DNA of 64,000 bases from Lujinxingia litoralis (GTDB lineage Bacteria > Myxococcota_A > Bradymonadia > Bradymonadales > Bradymonadaceae). The stretch spans positions 670,089-734,088 of the forward strand of contig NZ_QHKO01000002.1 in NCBI RefSeq assembly GCF_003260125.1. The letters run 5' to 3'. The notes below the pieces were generated by a model that saw only the letters and a list, made by a program, of their open reading frames with translations, did not search any database and was not told the origin of the DNA. The position numbers were made by a program, and so were the translations under genes. Positions 50,324-57,829 of the stretch are shown here, piece by piece. Positions within the stretch are counted from its first letter, which is position 1. Every line of letters begins with the position of its first letter.

Positions 50324-51211
50324 ATGGGTGAAGAGGGAGCAAGCCCGGGAATGCTGCTGGTGGGGCTGCTGAGCGCGCTGCCCGGCTGGGGGTGGGCGGC
50401 GCTGCTCAGCGGCGTGCTGGGGGCGTTGTCGCTGTGGTGGGCCTGGCGGCTGGCGCGCGCGCGCCGTCAGGGCGCGCAGGCTCAGGAGGTGGCACAGGCG
50501 CTGGCGGCGAGCCCGGAGCCTGGCGAGGGGGCGCGGGCTACGGGGGAGGTCGCCTGGCGAAGCGTCAGCGAAGGGGTGAGGGGGGAGGTCGCGACGACGG
50601 AGGGACACTCCGGGGAGCTGCTGGTGGGGCTGGCCAGCGAGGTGCGGGTGTGTCCGGGGTGTCAGCGCACCTTTCCGGCGATCTTTGAGCGCTGTCCTTA
50701 CGATGGTCAGGCCCTGGAGCGGGGGGAGGCGTCGGCGGAGCGGGCCCGGGGGCGGTGCAGCTGCGCGCGTTGTGGGCGGCGTTACGAGGCCGGGGCGGCC
50801 TATTGCCCGGTCGACGGGTTGGCGTTGAGTCGGCTGCCGGCGAGTCGGGGGTCGGTGAACGCGCGCTTTCGGGTCTGTCGCACGTGCGGTTATGAGGCGC
50901 ATGGCGAGGAGCAAACCTGTCCGGAGGATGGTCATCCCCTGGTGCCTCTGGAGTCGCCGGAGCGGGCGGAGATTGCGCCGACGGTGCCCCTGATGCGCTG
51001 TCGGCGTTGTGGGCGTTATGGCCAGGCCGGTCAGGTGCGCTGCGAGGTGGATGACACCTTGATGATGCCCGAACTCAACGTGCGTCTGACCGCGTTTCCG
51101 CCCACCGGGTTTGGCGTGCGGCGCAAGGTCTGCACGCGCTGCGGGGTGCAGTACTCGGGGCGCTGCGAGTTCTGCAGCTACGATGGCGAGCCCCTGGTGG
51201 GGATGAACTAG
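50324..51211 (+). CDS. Membrane-anchored protein with five zinc ribbons
   Basis: 295 residues. An N-terminal transmembrane helix (about 16-44) is followed by a basic stretch and a low-complexity segment, then five zinc ribbons in tandem from about 110. Each pairs CxxC with a second pair of the form CxxDG or close: CPGCQRTF with CPYDGQAL, CARCGRRY with CPVDGLAL, CRTCGYEA with CPEDGHPL, CRRCGRYG with CEVDDTLM, CTRCGVQY with CEFCSYDGEPL. The basic RLARARRQG after the helix places the ribbons in the cytoplasm. Such arrays bind partners or nucleic acid; no further domain. ATG at 50324 with GAGG five bases upstream; the longer frame has no ribosome binding site. Confidence 0.78.
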   Translation: MGEEGASPGMLLVGLLSALPGWGWAALLSGVLGALSLWWAWRLARARRQGAQAQEVAQALAASPEPGEGARATGEVAWRSVSEGVRGEVATTEGHSGELLVGLASEVRVCPGCQRTFPAIFERCPYDGQALERGEASAERARGRCSCARCGRRYEAGAAYCPVDGLALSRLPASRGSVNARFRVCRTCGYEAHGEEQTCPEDGHPLVPLESPERAEIAPTVPLMRCRRCGRYGQAGQVRCEVDDTLMMPELNVRLTAFPPTGFGVRRKVCTRCGVQYSGRCEFCSYDGEPLVGMN

Positions 51212-51302
51212 GGGCCGGCGTTGAAGTGCAGCGGGGAGATCGGGTAGCGTCGCCGTGACAAGCGTTCTGACAAACATGTGAATGAAGCGAAGGAGTGCGG
51301 TG

Positions 51303-52310
51303 ATGCGCAAACGCCTGGTGGTATGTGCCGCGATGGTCGGCACGGGGATGATGTTGGTGGGAGGGGCAGCCTGGGCCTGTTCGGTGGCGTGTCCGGGAGG
51401 GGAGCAGGGATTTTCGCTGGCCGGGGCCACGGTGCCGGCCAACATCAGCGCCGGGGTGTACGCGGCCAGCTACGATGGGACGGCCCCGACTAACCTGCAG
51501 CTCTTTAATGTGAACAGCGGCGAAGAGGTGCCGATTGCGGTGCAATCGGTGGCGTTGCCCGGTCGTGAGGAACGCTGGTTTTACGTGTACTTCAACGGGG
51601 AGCTCACCCCCGGGGAGAGCTATCGCCTGGCGCCGGGCGCGGAGTGCGATCTCTCGGAGTTGCCGGAGTTCGTGTTTGATGTGGTCGAGGAAGCGCCCTT
51701 GCCGCAGAGCCTGGGGACGCTGAAGCTCTCGGAGCCCGAGAGCGGGGAGCTGACCGTGATGGCCGACGGTTCGTGCTCGGAGGAGATCGCGGCGACCTGG
51801 GTGGAGGTGGAGGTGGAGCTCAGCGCCGAGGCTGAGCCCTGGGCCGACGCGCTCTTTTTTGAGACGCGGGTGGAGGGGCAGCGCTGGTCACCGATGAGCG
51901 GGGTTGGCGAGGAGCGCGTGCCCGGATCCAGCTGGGTGGGGCGCGGGTTTGATCGCGTGTTCACCAGCTGTGATACCGAGAGCGCCGGCGCGTTGGGAGG
52001 CGTGGAGGCTGGCGAGGTCAACGTGATGATGGCGGCCTTTTTGCCGGGCAGCGACTTTCAGGCGGTGGCCGGCGATGGCGATGTGGTCTTGAACTGCGAG
52101 GCGCCCGTGCCGGGTACTCCCGGAGGCGACGACAACGGCGGGGGCGGAGATACCACCGATGGCGAGCGCATCGACGATGATGGGAGCGAGGTGCCGGAAG
52201 AGAGCGGGTGCGCGCAGGCGCCGGTGGACGGTGCTCCCAGCCTGGGGTGGTTGCTCGGGGCGCTGGGGCTGGCGGCGTTTCGGGCGCGGCGCTCGGAGTA
52301 CCTGCACTGA
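51303..52310 (+). CDS. Exported protein with MYXO-CTERM-like C-terminal sorting tail
   Basis: 335 residues. A signal peptide (MRKRLVVCAAMVGTGMMLVG) is followed by a body with even-numbered Cys and Ig-like strands. An Asp/Gly linker (about 277-302) leads to a C-terminal tail with one Cys (ESGCAQAP), a hydrophobic helix LGWLLGALGLAAF and a basic RARR end. This is the layout of MYXO-CTERM and GlyGly-CTERM sorting signals, cut by rhombosortase- or myxosortase-type proteases; the motif here has one Cys only. Interestingly, a rhomboid-family protease is encoded at 3766, but its link to this tail is not shown. ATG at 51303 with AGGAG at 51291 is preferred to 51282. A terminator follows. Confidence 0.78.
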   Translation: MRKRLVVCAAMVGTGMMLVGGAAWACSVACPGGEQGFSLAGATVPANISAGVYAASYDGTAPTNLQLFNVNSGEEVPIAVQSVALPGREERWFYVYFNGELTPGESYRLAPGAECDLSELPEFVFDVVEEAPLPQSLGTLKLSEPESGELTVMADGSCSEEIAATWVEVEVELSAEAEPWADALFFETRVEGQRWSPMSGVGEERVPGSSWVGRGFDRVFTSCDTESAGALGGVEAGEVNVMMAAFLPGSDFQAVAGDGDVVLNCEAPVPGTPGGDDNGGGGDTTDGERIDDDGSEVPEESGCAQAPVDGAPSLGWLLGALGLAAFRARRSEYLH

Positions 52311-52352
52311 GCGAGGGCGCCTGGCGTGGGCAGGTTGAGGCCGCGCGAAAGT

Positions 52353-52383
52353 AAAAAAGCTCCCCGAAAGGGGAGCTTTTTTT
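52353..52383. terminator. Bidirectional terminator between the CTERM-protein gene and mtnA
   Basis: AAAAAAGCTCCCC, loop GAAA, GGGGAGCTTTTTTT: a perfect inverted repeat with a T-run on each strand, between convergent genes. Confidence 0.93.
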
Positions 52384-52415
52384 GTGTCCGCAGGCCTGGC
52401 GGGGAATCGCCTGGC

Positions 52416-53477
52416 TCAGAAGAGGGTGGGGAGCGAGCGGGTGTAGGGCGGGTGAACCACGCCGGCCTCGGTGATGATGGCGGTGACCAGGTTGGCCGGG
52501 GTCACATCAAAGGCGGGGTGGGCCACGCCGACGCCCTCAGGGGCCATCTGACGCTCCCCGATATGCGAGACTTCGGCGGGATCGCGTTGCTCGATCTCGA
52601 TGTCGTCGCCGCTCGCCGTGGAGAGGTCGATGGTGGAGAGGGGGGTGGCTACGTAGAAGGGGATGTTGTGGTGCTTGCAGAGCACGGCCAGCATGTAGGT
52701 GCCGATCTTGTTGGCGACGTCGCCGTTTCGGGCGATGCGGTCGGTGCCGACGATGACCGCGTCGACCTGGCCGAGCTTCATGAAGTGGGCGGCCATGGAG
52801 TCGGTGATGAGGGTGGCGTCGATGCCCTCCTGGACGCATTCCCAGGCGGTGAGGCGCGCGCCCTGCAGGTAGGGGCGGGTCTCATCGACCCAGACGTGGG
52901 TGAGTTTGCCCTGGGCGTGCAGCGCCCGGATCACCCCCAGCGCGGTGCCGTAGCCCCCGGTGGCCAGCGCGCCGGTGTTGCAGTGGGTCAGGATGCGGGT
53001 GGGGCCCTCGAAGAGAGCGGCGCCGAAGTTGCCCAGGCGCAGGTTGTTATCGCGGTCGTCCTGGAAGATGCGCTCGGCCTCGTCGAAGAGGGCGTCGGTG
53101 AGCGCGGCGTTGTCGGCGTCTTCGAGGCGCTCGGCCACCTGGCGGCAGCGCTCCAGGGCCCAGAAGAGGTTGACGGCGGTGGGACGTGTGCTGGCGAGCA
53201 GGTCGTGGAGGCGGCGCAGCTCGAGGGCGCGGCTGGTGTGTTCGCCGTCAAAGGCGCGCATCCCCAGGGCCATGCCAAAGGCCGCGGCGATGCCGATGGC
53301 CGGGGCCCCGCGGATGACCATGTCGCGGATGCCCCTGGCGACCTCTTCGGCGCTGTGGAGCGTCTGCCAGTATTCCTCGGTGGGGAGGCGGCGCTGGTCG
53401 AGCATCCGGAGGGTTCCGGAGGCACGGTCGCCCTCCCATTTCAGAGGCACGACGTTGGAGGCGATGGCATCAGTCAT
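52416..53477 (-). CDS. mtnA: Methylthioribose-1-phosphate isomerase
   Basis: 353 residues, methionine salvage: isomerises the 5-methylthioribose-1-phosphate aldose to the ribulose form. Family motifs are RGAPAIGIAAAFGMALG near 57, the catalytic Cys in ILTHCNTGALATGGYGTALG and the catalytic Asp in VIVGTDRIARNGDVANKIGTY. The fold is shared with eIF2B subunits, but these motifs are the isomerase type. Its start overlaps the stop of gatB by eight bases (53470-53477), so it is translated as the last cistron of the gatCAB operon. No other methionine-salvage gene is in the window. Confidence 0.95.
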   Translation of the reverse strand: MTDAIASNVVPLKWEGDRASGTLRMLDQRRLPTEEYWQTLHSAEEVARGIRDMVIRGAPAIGIAAAFGMALGMRAFDGEHTSRALELRRLHDLLASTRPTAVNLFWALERCRQVAERLEDADNAALTDALFDEAERIFQDDRDNNLRLGNFGAALFEGPTRILTHCNTGALATGGYGTALGVIRALHAQGKLTHVWVDETRPYLQGARLTAWECVQEGIDATLITDSMAAHFMKLGQVDAVIVGTDRIARNGDVANKIGTYMLAVLCKHHNIPFYVATPLSTIDLSTASGDDIEIEQRDPAEVSHIGERQMAPEGVGVAHPAFDVTPANLVTAIITEAGVVHPPYTRSLPTLF

Positions 53478-54966
53478 GGAGTCGCTCCCGGAGGATGGTG
53501 GTCAGCAGTTGAGGGTCGGGTTTCTGGGGGGCGGCGTTCATGGCCTGGCCCACAAAGAAGCCCAAAAGTTTTGTTTTCCCATCGCGGTAGGCCTGCACCT
53601 GGTCGGGGTGGCTGGCGAGTACGCGGTCGACCAGGGCGCGTAGCGCTTCGGGGTCGCGACATTGCCGCAAACCCAGGCGCTCGACAACGGCGAAAGGGTC
53701 GTGCCCGGTGGCGGCGACCTCTTTTGCCAGGGTGTCGGCGCCGGTGGCGCTCAGGGTCTGGTGAAGCTGCAGGGCGGCGATGCTGGTGAGCTGGGCCGGG
53801 GTGATCTGGAGATCGCGCACCCGACTCAGGCCGCGCTCGGGTGCCAGGCAAGCGAGCAGGCTCTGCACCAGGAGGTTGGCCAGGATGGTGGCAAAGGCCG
53901 GGAGCCGCTCGTCGGGGAGCTCGGGGGGGCGTTGAGCGAGCGCGTCTTCAAAGAAGTCGGCGCGGGAGGGGGAGTCGCAGATCGTGCTGGCGAGGTCGGC
54001 GCTGAGCTCCAGGGTGCGCGCCAGGCGTTGCTCGCGGGCGTCGGGGTGTTCGGGGTGGGCGGCGCGCAGCTCGGCGATGCGTTTGGGGGTGAGGTGCAGG
54101 GGCGGGAGATCGGGATCGGGGAGGTAGCGGTAATCCACCGAGGCTTCTTTGGCGCGCAGCGCAAAGGTCTGGCCACGGCGCGGGTCGTAGGCGCGGGTCT
54201 GGGGCGTTAGGGGAGTGCCAGCCTGGAGAGCGTCGATGTGGCGATCGATCTCAAGGGTGAGGGCCTCGCGCACGAAGCGAAAGGAGTTGAGGTTTTTGAG
54301 CTCGCAGCGCACCCCGGGGGCCGGGTCGCCGGCCGGGCGTACCGAGACGTTGGCGTCAAAGCGCATGGAGCCCTCCTGGAGGTTGCCGTCGCCGATCTCG
54401 AGCCAGACCAGCAGGCGATGGAGGGTGCGCAGGGCGCGCTCCACATCCAGGGGGCAGTGGAGGGCCGGGGCGGTGACGATTTCGATGAGGGGGGTGCCGG
54501 CGCGGTTGAGGTCGACCAGGGTGTGGTCGGGCAGGCGCTCGTGGAGGGAGCGTCCGGCGTCTTCTTCGAGGTGGATGCGCTCCAGGGGGAGGCGCGCCGG
54601 GGAGCCGTCCTGGCGCGTAAAGGGCAGCGCGCCGCCGCGGCAGATGGGGTGGCTCTGCTGGGTGAGCTGATAGCCCTTTGGGAGGTCGGGGTAGAGGTAG
54701 TGTTTGCGGTCGAAGCGGCTCCAGGGCTGCAGCTCGCAGCCCAGGGCGATGCCGGCGCGGATGGCCAGATCGACGGCCTGGTCGTTGAGGCGCGGGAGGG
54801 TGCCGGGCAGGCCCAGATCGTAGGGGGTGAGCAGGCTGTTGGGAGCCTGGTCGGTGCGCGCGGGCAGGGGGCCGGCGCTGAAGAGACGGGTGCGGGTGAG
54901 GAGTTGGCAGTGAATCTCCAGGCCGATGTCGGCCTGCCAGCGGGTGGTGTCGTAGGTGGTCATCAT
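53470..54966 (-). CDS. gatB: Aspartyl/glutamyl-tRNA amidotransferase subunit B
   Basis: 498 residues. GatB binds the mischarged Asp-tRNA(Asn) or Glu-tRNA(Gln) and activates the acyl group with ATP; ammonia comes from GatA through a tunnel. The N-terminal DIGLEIHCQLLTRTRLFS and the metal/ATP motif region GNLQEGSMRFDANVSVRP are family hallmarks, and the C-terminal YqeY-like tail domain is complete (PELPDERLPAFATI to the end). ATG at 54966 overlaps the gatA stop by four bases; an in-frame ATG directly after it is equally possible. Part of gatC-gatA-gatB-mtnA. Confidence 0.97.
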   Translation of the reverse strand: MMTTYDTTRWQADIGLEIHCQLLTRTRLFSAGPLPARTDQAPNSLLTPYDLGLPGTLPRLNDQAVDLAIRAGIALGCELQPWSRFDRKHYLYPDLPKGYQLTQQSHPICRGGALPFTRQDGSPARLPLERIHLEEDAGRSLHERLPDHTLVDLNRAGTPLIEIVTAPALHCPLDVERALRTLHRLLVWLEIGDGNLQEGSMRFDANVSVRPAGDPAPGVRCELKNLNSFRFVREALTLEIDRHIDALQAGTPLTPQTRAYDPRRGQTFALRAKEASVDYRYLPDPDLPPLHLTPKRIAELRAAHPEHPDAREQRLARTLELSADLASTICDSPSRADFFEDALAQRPPELPDERLPAFATILANLLVQSLLACLAPERGLSRVRDLQITPAQLTSIAALQLHQTLSATGADTLAKEVAATGHDPFAVVERLGLRQCRDPEALRALVDRVLASHPDQVQAYRDGKTKLLGFFVGQAMNAAPQKPDPQLLTTILRERLHD

Positions 54967-56387
54967 CGTCCTGGCGCGGGGGAGGCTGGCGAGGCGGGGA
55001 GAGGCCGGGCATCGATGAGGTCTTCGAGCGTCCGGGCGATGGCGAGGAGGTGGCGGTCGCCCCGGTGGGCGCCGATGAGTTGGAGGCCAAAGCTCAGGCG
55101 TTGCTCGGTGTGGCCCAGGGGGAGCGAGAGGGCGGGCAGGCCGGCGAGGTTGGCCGGGATGGTGAAGCGATCCCGGCGGTGATCGTGGGTCAGGGGGGCG
55201 TCCTGGCGCGGGGGGAGTTCGGGGGAGGTCGGGGTGAGGAGGGCGTCGACCCGGGTGAGCGCGGCGGTGAGTTCGGTGTGGATGAGGGCGCGGGCCTGGC
55301 GAGCCCGGCGCAGGTGGGGCGCGTCGCCGGCCAGGAGGTAGGTGCCGGTGAGGATGCGGCGGCGGACCTCGGGGCCGAGCAAGAGGGTGCGGGTCTGGCG
55401 TGCCAGGTCGTCAAAAGAGGCCGGGGTGTCGGCGGCGGTGATCGGAGCCCGGCGGCCAAAGCGCAGACCGTCGAAGCGGGCCATGTTGGAGGCGGCCTCG
55501 GCCGTGGCGAGTGCGATGTAGGCGGGGGTGGCGAGCTCCAGGTGTGGGGAGGCGACGTCGACCAGGGTGTGGCCGGCCTGACGCAGCCGGTCGAGGAGCT
55601 GCTCAAAGGCGCGGGCGATGCTCGGGTGCAGCGTGGCGTGGGCGATGAACTCGGTGGGGATGCCCAGTCGGAGCGCGGGGCCCGCGGGGGCCGGCGCGGG
55701 CGGGCCGGGGGGCAGCGAGGTGGGATCGAGGGGGTCGAGGCCGGCCAAAAGCTCAAAGAGGAGCGCGGCGTCGGCCACCGAGTGGGTGAGCAGGCCCACG
55801 TGGTCCAGGCTGGAGGCCAGGGCGATGAGTCCGTGGCGACTCAGCATCCCATACGTCGGTTTAAAGCCGACGATCCCGCAGAAGCTCGCTGGCAGGCGCA
55901 GGCTGCCGCCGGTGTCGCTGCCCAGGGCGGCCGGAAGCCAGCCGGCGGCCACCGCGGCGGCCGACCCGCTGGAGGAGCCGCCCGGGCTGTGGTCGGCGCT
56001 GTGGGGGTGGCGCGTGGGTTTGAAGGCCGAGAGCCTGCCGGTGTCGCCCATGGCGAATTCGTCGAGGTTGGTTTTGGCGACGATGCAGGCGCCGGCCCTG
56101 CGCAGCCGGGCGACGCAGGTGGCGTCGAAGGGGGGCTGAAAGCCTTCGAGGTGCCGAGAGCCCGCGGTGGTGGGGAGATCGGCGGTGCAGAGGTTGTCCT
56201 TGATGCCGATCGGGAGGCCCTGCAGGGGAGGAGCGGGTTCGCCGGGGGCCGGGGAGACCCGGGGGAAGGTGGCGGGGTCGGCCGAGGCCAGCAGGGCGCC
56301 GAGGGGGTCGTGTCGGGCCTGCGCGAAGAAGTGGGCGCAGGGGGCGGGCAGGGCGCGCCACTGATCGAAGGTGCGGGGAGCGGTCAT
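54963..56387 (-). CDS. gatA: Aspartyl/glutamyl-tRNA amidotransferase subunit A
   Basis: 474 residues, amidase-signature family. It hydrolyses glutamine or asparagine to supply ammonia. The Ser-cisSer-Lys triad is present: Lys in PIGIKDNLCT (near 62-70), and the serines in SPGGSSSGSAAAVAAG and GSDTGGSLRLPASFCG. CGIVGFKPTYG is the typical continuation. Length is normal. It follows gatC by 23 bp and is coupled to gatB through a four-base overlap. Confidence 0.96.
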   Translation of the reverse strand: MTAPRTFDQWRALPAPCAHFFAQARHDPLGALLASADPATFPRVSPAPGEPAPPLQGLPIGIKDNLCTADLPTTAGSRHLEGFQPPFDATCVARLRRAGACIVAKTNLDEFAMGDTGRLSAFKPTRHPHSADHSPGGSSSGSAAAVAAGWLPAALGSDTGGSLRLPASFCGIVGFKPTYGMLSRHGLIALASSLDHVGLLTHSVADAALLFELLAGLDPLDPTSLPPGPPAPAPAGPALRLGIPTEFIAHATLHPSIARAFEQLLDRLRQAGHTLVDVASPHLELATPAYIALATAEAASNMARFDGLRFGRRAPITAADTPASFDDLARQTRTLLLGPEVRRRILTGTYLLAGDAPHLRRARQARALIHTELTAALTRVDALLTPTSPELPPRQDAPLTHDHRRDRFTIPANLAGLPALSLPLGHTEQRLSFGLQLIGAHRGDRHLLAIARTLEDLIDARPLPASPASPAPGR

Positions 56388-56410
56388 GGTCGGGTGGGCC
56401 GGGGGGAGCG

Positions 56411-56692
56411 TCAGGAGTCGTCGGAGAGCACGCGAGGAAGCGCGAAGAAGCCCTGGTGGGCGTGCGGGGCGTTGGCCAGCGCGGCCTCGGTGGTGAGCGG
56501 GGTGTTGGGGGTGTCGGGGCGCTCGGTAAGCGGCGTGTCGCTCCAGGGAGCGCGCTCTTTGAGAGAGGTGGGACCGGCGTCGAGCGCGGCCAGCGGCGCG
56601 AGGGCGTCTTCCAGGCGCTTTAGGTGCGCGTCGAGCGCGTCGTCGGGAGTCGGGTGGAGGCTGGCGAGGAGGTAGAGTCGGTCAGGGGGCAT
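56411..56692 (-). CDS. gatC: Aspartyl/glutamyl-tRNA amidotransferase subunit C
   Basis: 93 residues, normal for this small subunit, which wraps around GatA and GatB. The sequence is divergent from typical GatC: a central LEDALAPLAALDA helix, then LKERAPWSDTPLTER and a C-terminal HQGFFALPRVL that corresponds to the conserved FxVP-like end of GatC. Position as first gene of the gatCAB operon supports the call. ATG at 56692 is chosen since the longer open frame upstream is Pro/Arg-rich and crosses the divergent promoter. Confidence 0.82.
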   Translation of the reverse strand: MPPDRLYLLASLHPTPDDALDAHLKRLEDALAPLAALDAGPTSLKERAPWSDTPLTERPDTPNTPLTTEAALANAPHAHQGFFALPRVLSDDS

Positions 56693-56724
56693 CGGACGAC
56701 CCGGGGAGGGGAAGGGACGTGGAC

Positions 56725-56752
56725 TTGTCGGTGTTGGCACTCGGGTTACTAT
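56725..56752 (+). promoter_or_regulatory. Possible sigma-70-type promoter for the 56796 gene
   Basis: TTGTCG (56725-56730) and TACTAT (56747-56752) are 16 bases apart, 44 bp before the start codon. The boxes match the consensus at three and four of six positions, so this is tentative. Confidence 0.3.
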
Positions 56753-56795
56753 CGCGGCATGACGTCGAAGACCAACCTGAACAAAAGGACGAGTG

Positions 56796-57542
56796 ATGGG
56801 CAAGGCGAAGAAGGTTCAGTGGCGAGTGGGTGGGGCGGTGCTGGTGGCGACGATCGCGGCCTGCGCCCCGGCGATGAGCAGCGCGTTTGATGATATCAGC
56901 GCCAGCGAGATTCAGGACCTGCGGCGCCAGGGCAGCGGCACTGGCGAGCTGAGCGTGCAGGTGAAGATCGAGGCCGAGGCCGAGCGGCCCGGTGCCACCG
57001 CGCAGGACTTTGAGACCGAGGTCGAGGTCCGGGTGCTGCGCGCTGGCGTGCCGGTGCGCGATGCCGTGGTGACGCTCTCGGCCTACGAGGGGCCGGAGTG
57101 GACGCTGGAGCGGGATGACGATGGGGAGTACGAGGGTGAGGTCCGCGGCTATCACCGCGCCTACCGCGTCGACGTCGTCGCCGGCGGCGACCGGGTCGAG
57201 GGGGTTTACCTGGCCGGGCCCGCACTCCACCAGATCACGTCGCCGCAGCCGGGGTTGCGCGTGGGTGGCGAGCAGGCGGTGGAGCTGACGTGGCAGGCCG
57301 AGGGCGACGCCGATGAGACCTGGGTTGATGGCGAGGCGTTTGACGATGTGCAGGTGAGCGGGGCGATGCGTTACGTGGTGGAGCCGGCGCAGCTGGAGCG
57401 TGAGCTTCACGAGGTGGAGGATAACGAGTTTGAGGTGGTGCGTCTGAATCGCATGGCGATCGAGGGCGGAGCGCCGGGCTCGGAGATCACCATCGCCGTC
57501 AAGCAGGAGGTCGAGGTGTTGGTGGAGCCCGCTTCGCCCTGA
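56796..57542 (+). CDS. Lipoprotein with Ig-like domain, unknown function
   Basis: 248 residues. Lipobox TIAAC after a short signal peptide. Residues 55-130 have the strand pattern of a carboxypeptidase-regulatory or Ig-like fold (VRVLRAGVPVRDAVVTLSAYEG, then GYHRAYRVDVVAGGDRVEGVYL). A second beta-rich region follows, with VELTWQAEGDADETWVDG. No catalytic residues stand out and only the lipobox Cys is present. ATG at 56796 with AGGA about eight bases upstream; a GTG one codon earlier is in frame. Divergent from gatC. A bidirectional terminator lies 24 bp past the stop. Confidence 0.7.
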   Translation: MGKAKKVQWRVGGAVLVATIAACAPAMSSAFDDISASEIQDLRRQGSGTGELSVQVKIEAEAERPGATAQDFETEVEVRVLRAGVPVRDAVVTLSAYEGPEWTLERDDDGEYEGEVRGYHRAYRVDVVAGGDRVEGVYLAGPALHQITSPQPGLRVGGEQAVELTWQAEGDADETWVDGEAFDDVQVSGAMRYVVEPAQLERELHEVEDNEFEVVRLNRMAIEGGAPGSEITIAVKQEVEVLVEPASP

Positions 57543-57566
57543 TGAGCGTGCGTGACGTGTGCGATT

Positions 57567-57603
57567 AAAAAAGCCCCGGCGCTTATGCGTCGGGGCTTTT
57601 TTT
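57567..57603. terminator. Bidirectional terminator
   Basis: AAAAAAGCCCCGGCGC, loop TTAT, GCGTCGGGGCTTTTTTT: stem with one mismatch and T-runs on both strands, between the lipoprotein gene at 56796 and the convergent small lipoprotein at 57618. Confidence 0.92.
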
Positions 57604-57617
57604 GTGGGGCTGGTGGG

Positions 57618-57731
57618 TCAGGGGGTGAAGCGGCCCAGGGTGAGCCCGAGCCCCAGGTGGGCGACGGGGGCGCAGGCGCTCAGCAGCAAGAGTGCGCTGA
57701 GGGCCAGGAGAACGAGGCGATGCAACACCAT
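57618..57731 (-). CDS. Very small lipoprotein (37 residues)
   Basis: An ATG at 57731 opens a 37-residue frame that is almost entirely a lipoprotein signal peptide: MVLHRLVLLALSALLLLSAC, where LLSAC is a lipobox, followed by 17 residues ending GRFTP. The mature lipopeptide would be about 18 residues long. A terminator lies 15 bp downstream in the right direction, which supports transcription. It resembles entericidin-like small lipoproteins in build, not in sequence. No strong ribosome binding site was seen; the other open frame here (57583-57813) gives Pro/Arg-rich nonsense. Confidence 0.45.
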   Translation of the reverse strand: MVLHRLVLLALSALLLLSACAPVAHLGLGLTLGRFTP

Positions 57732-57829
57732 AAAAAGAGCATCCGGAGAGAGGCATATACATCAGGGAAGGCCGGGCCCCGGCGCGTGCGCGCCGGGGCG
57801 CCGAGGATAGCAAGTTCGCCGGTGAAAGG

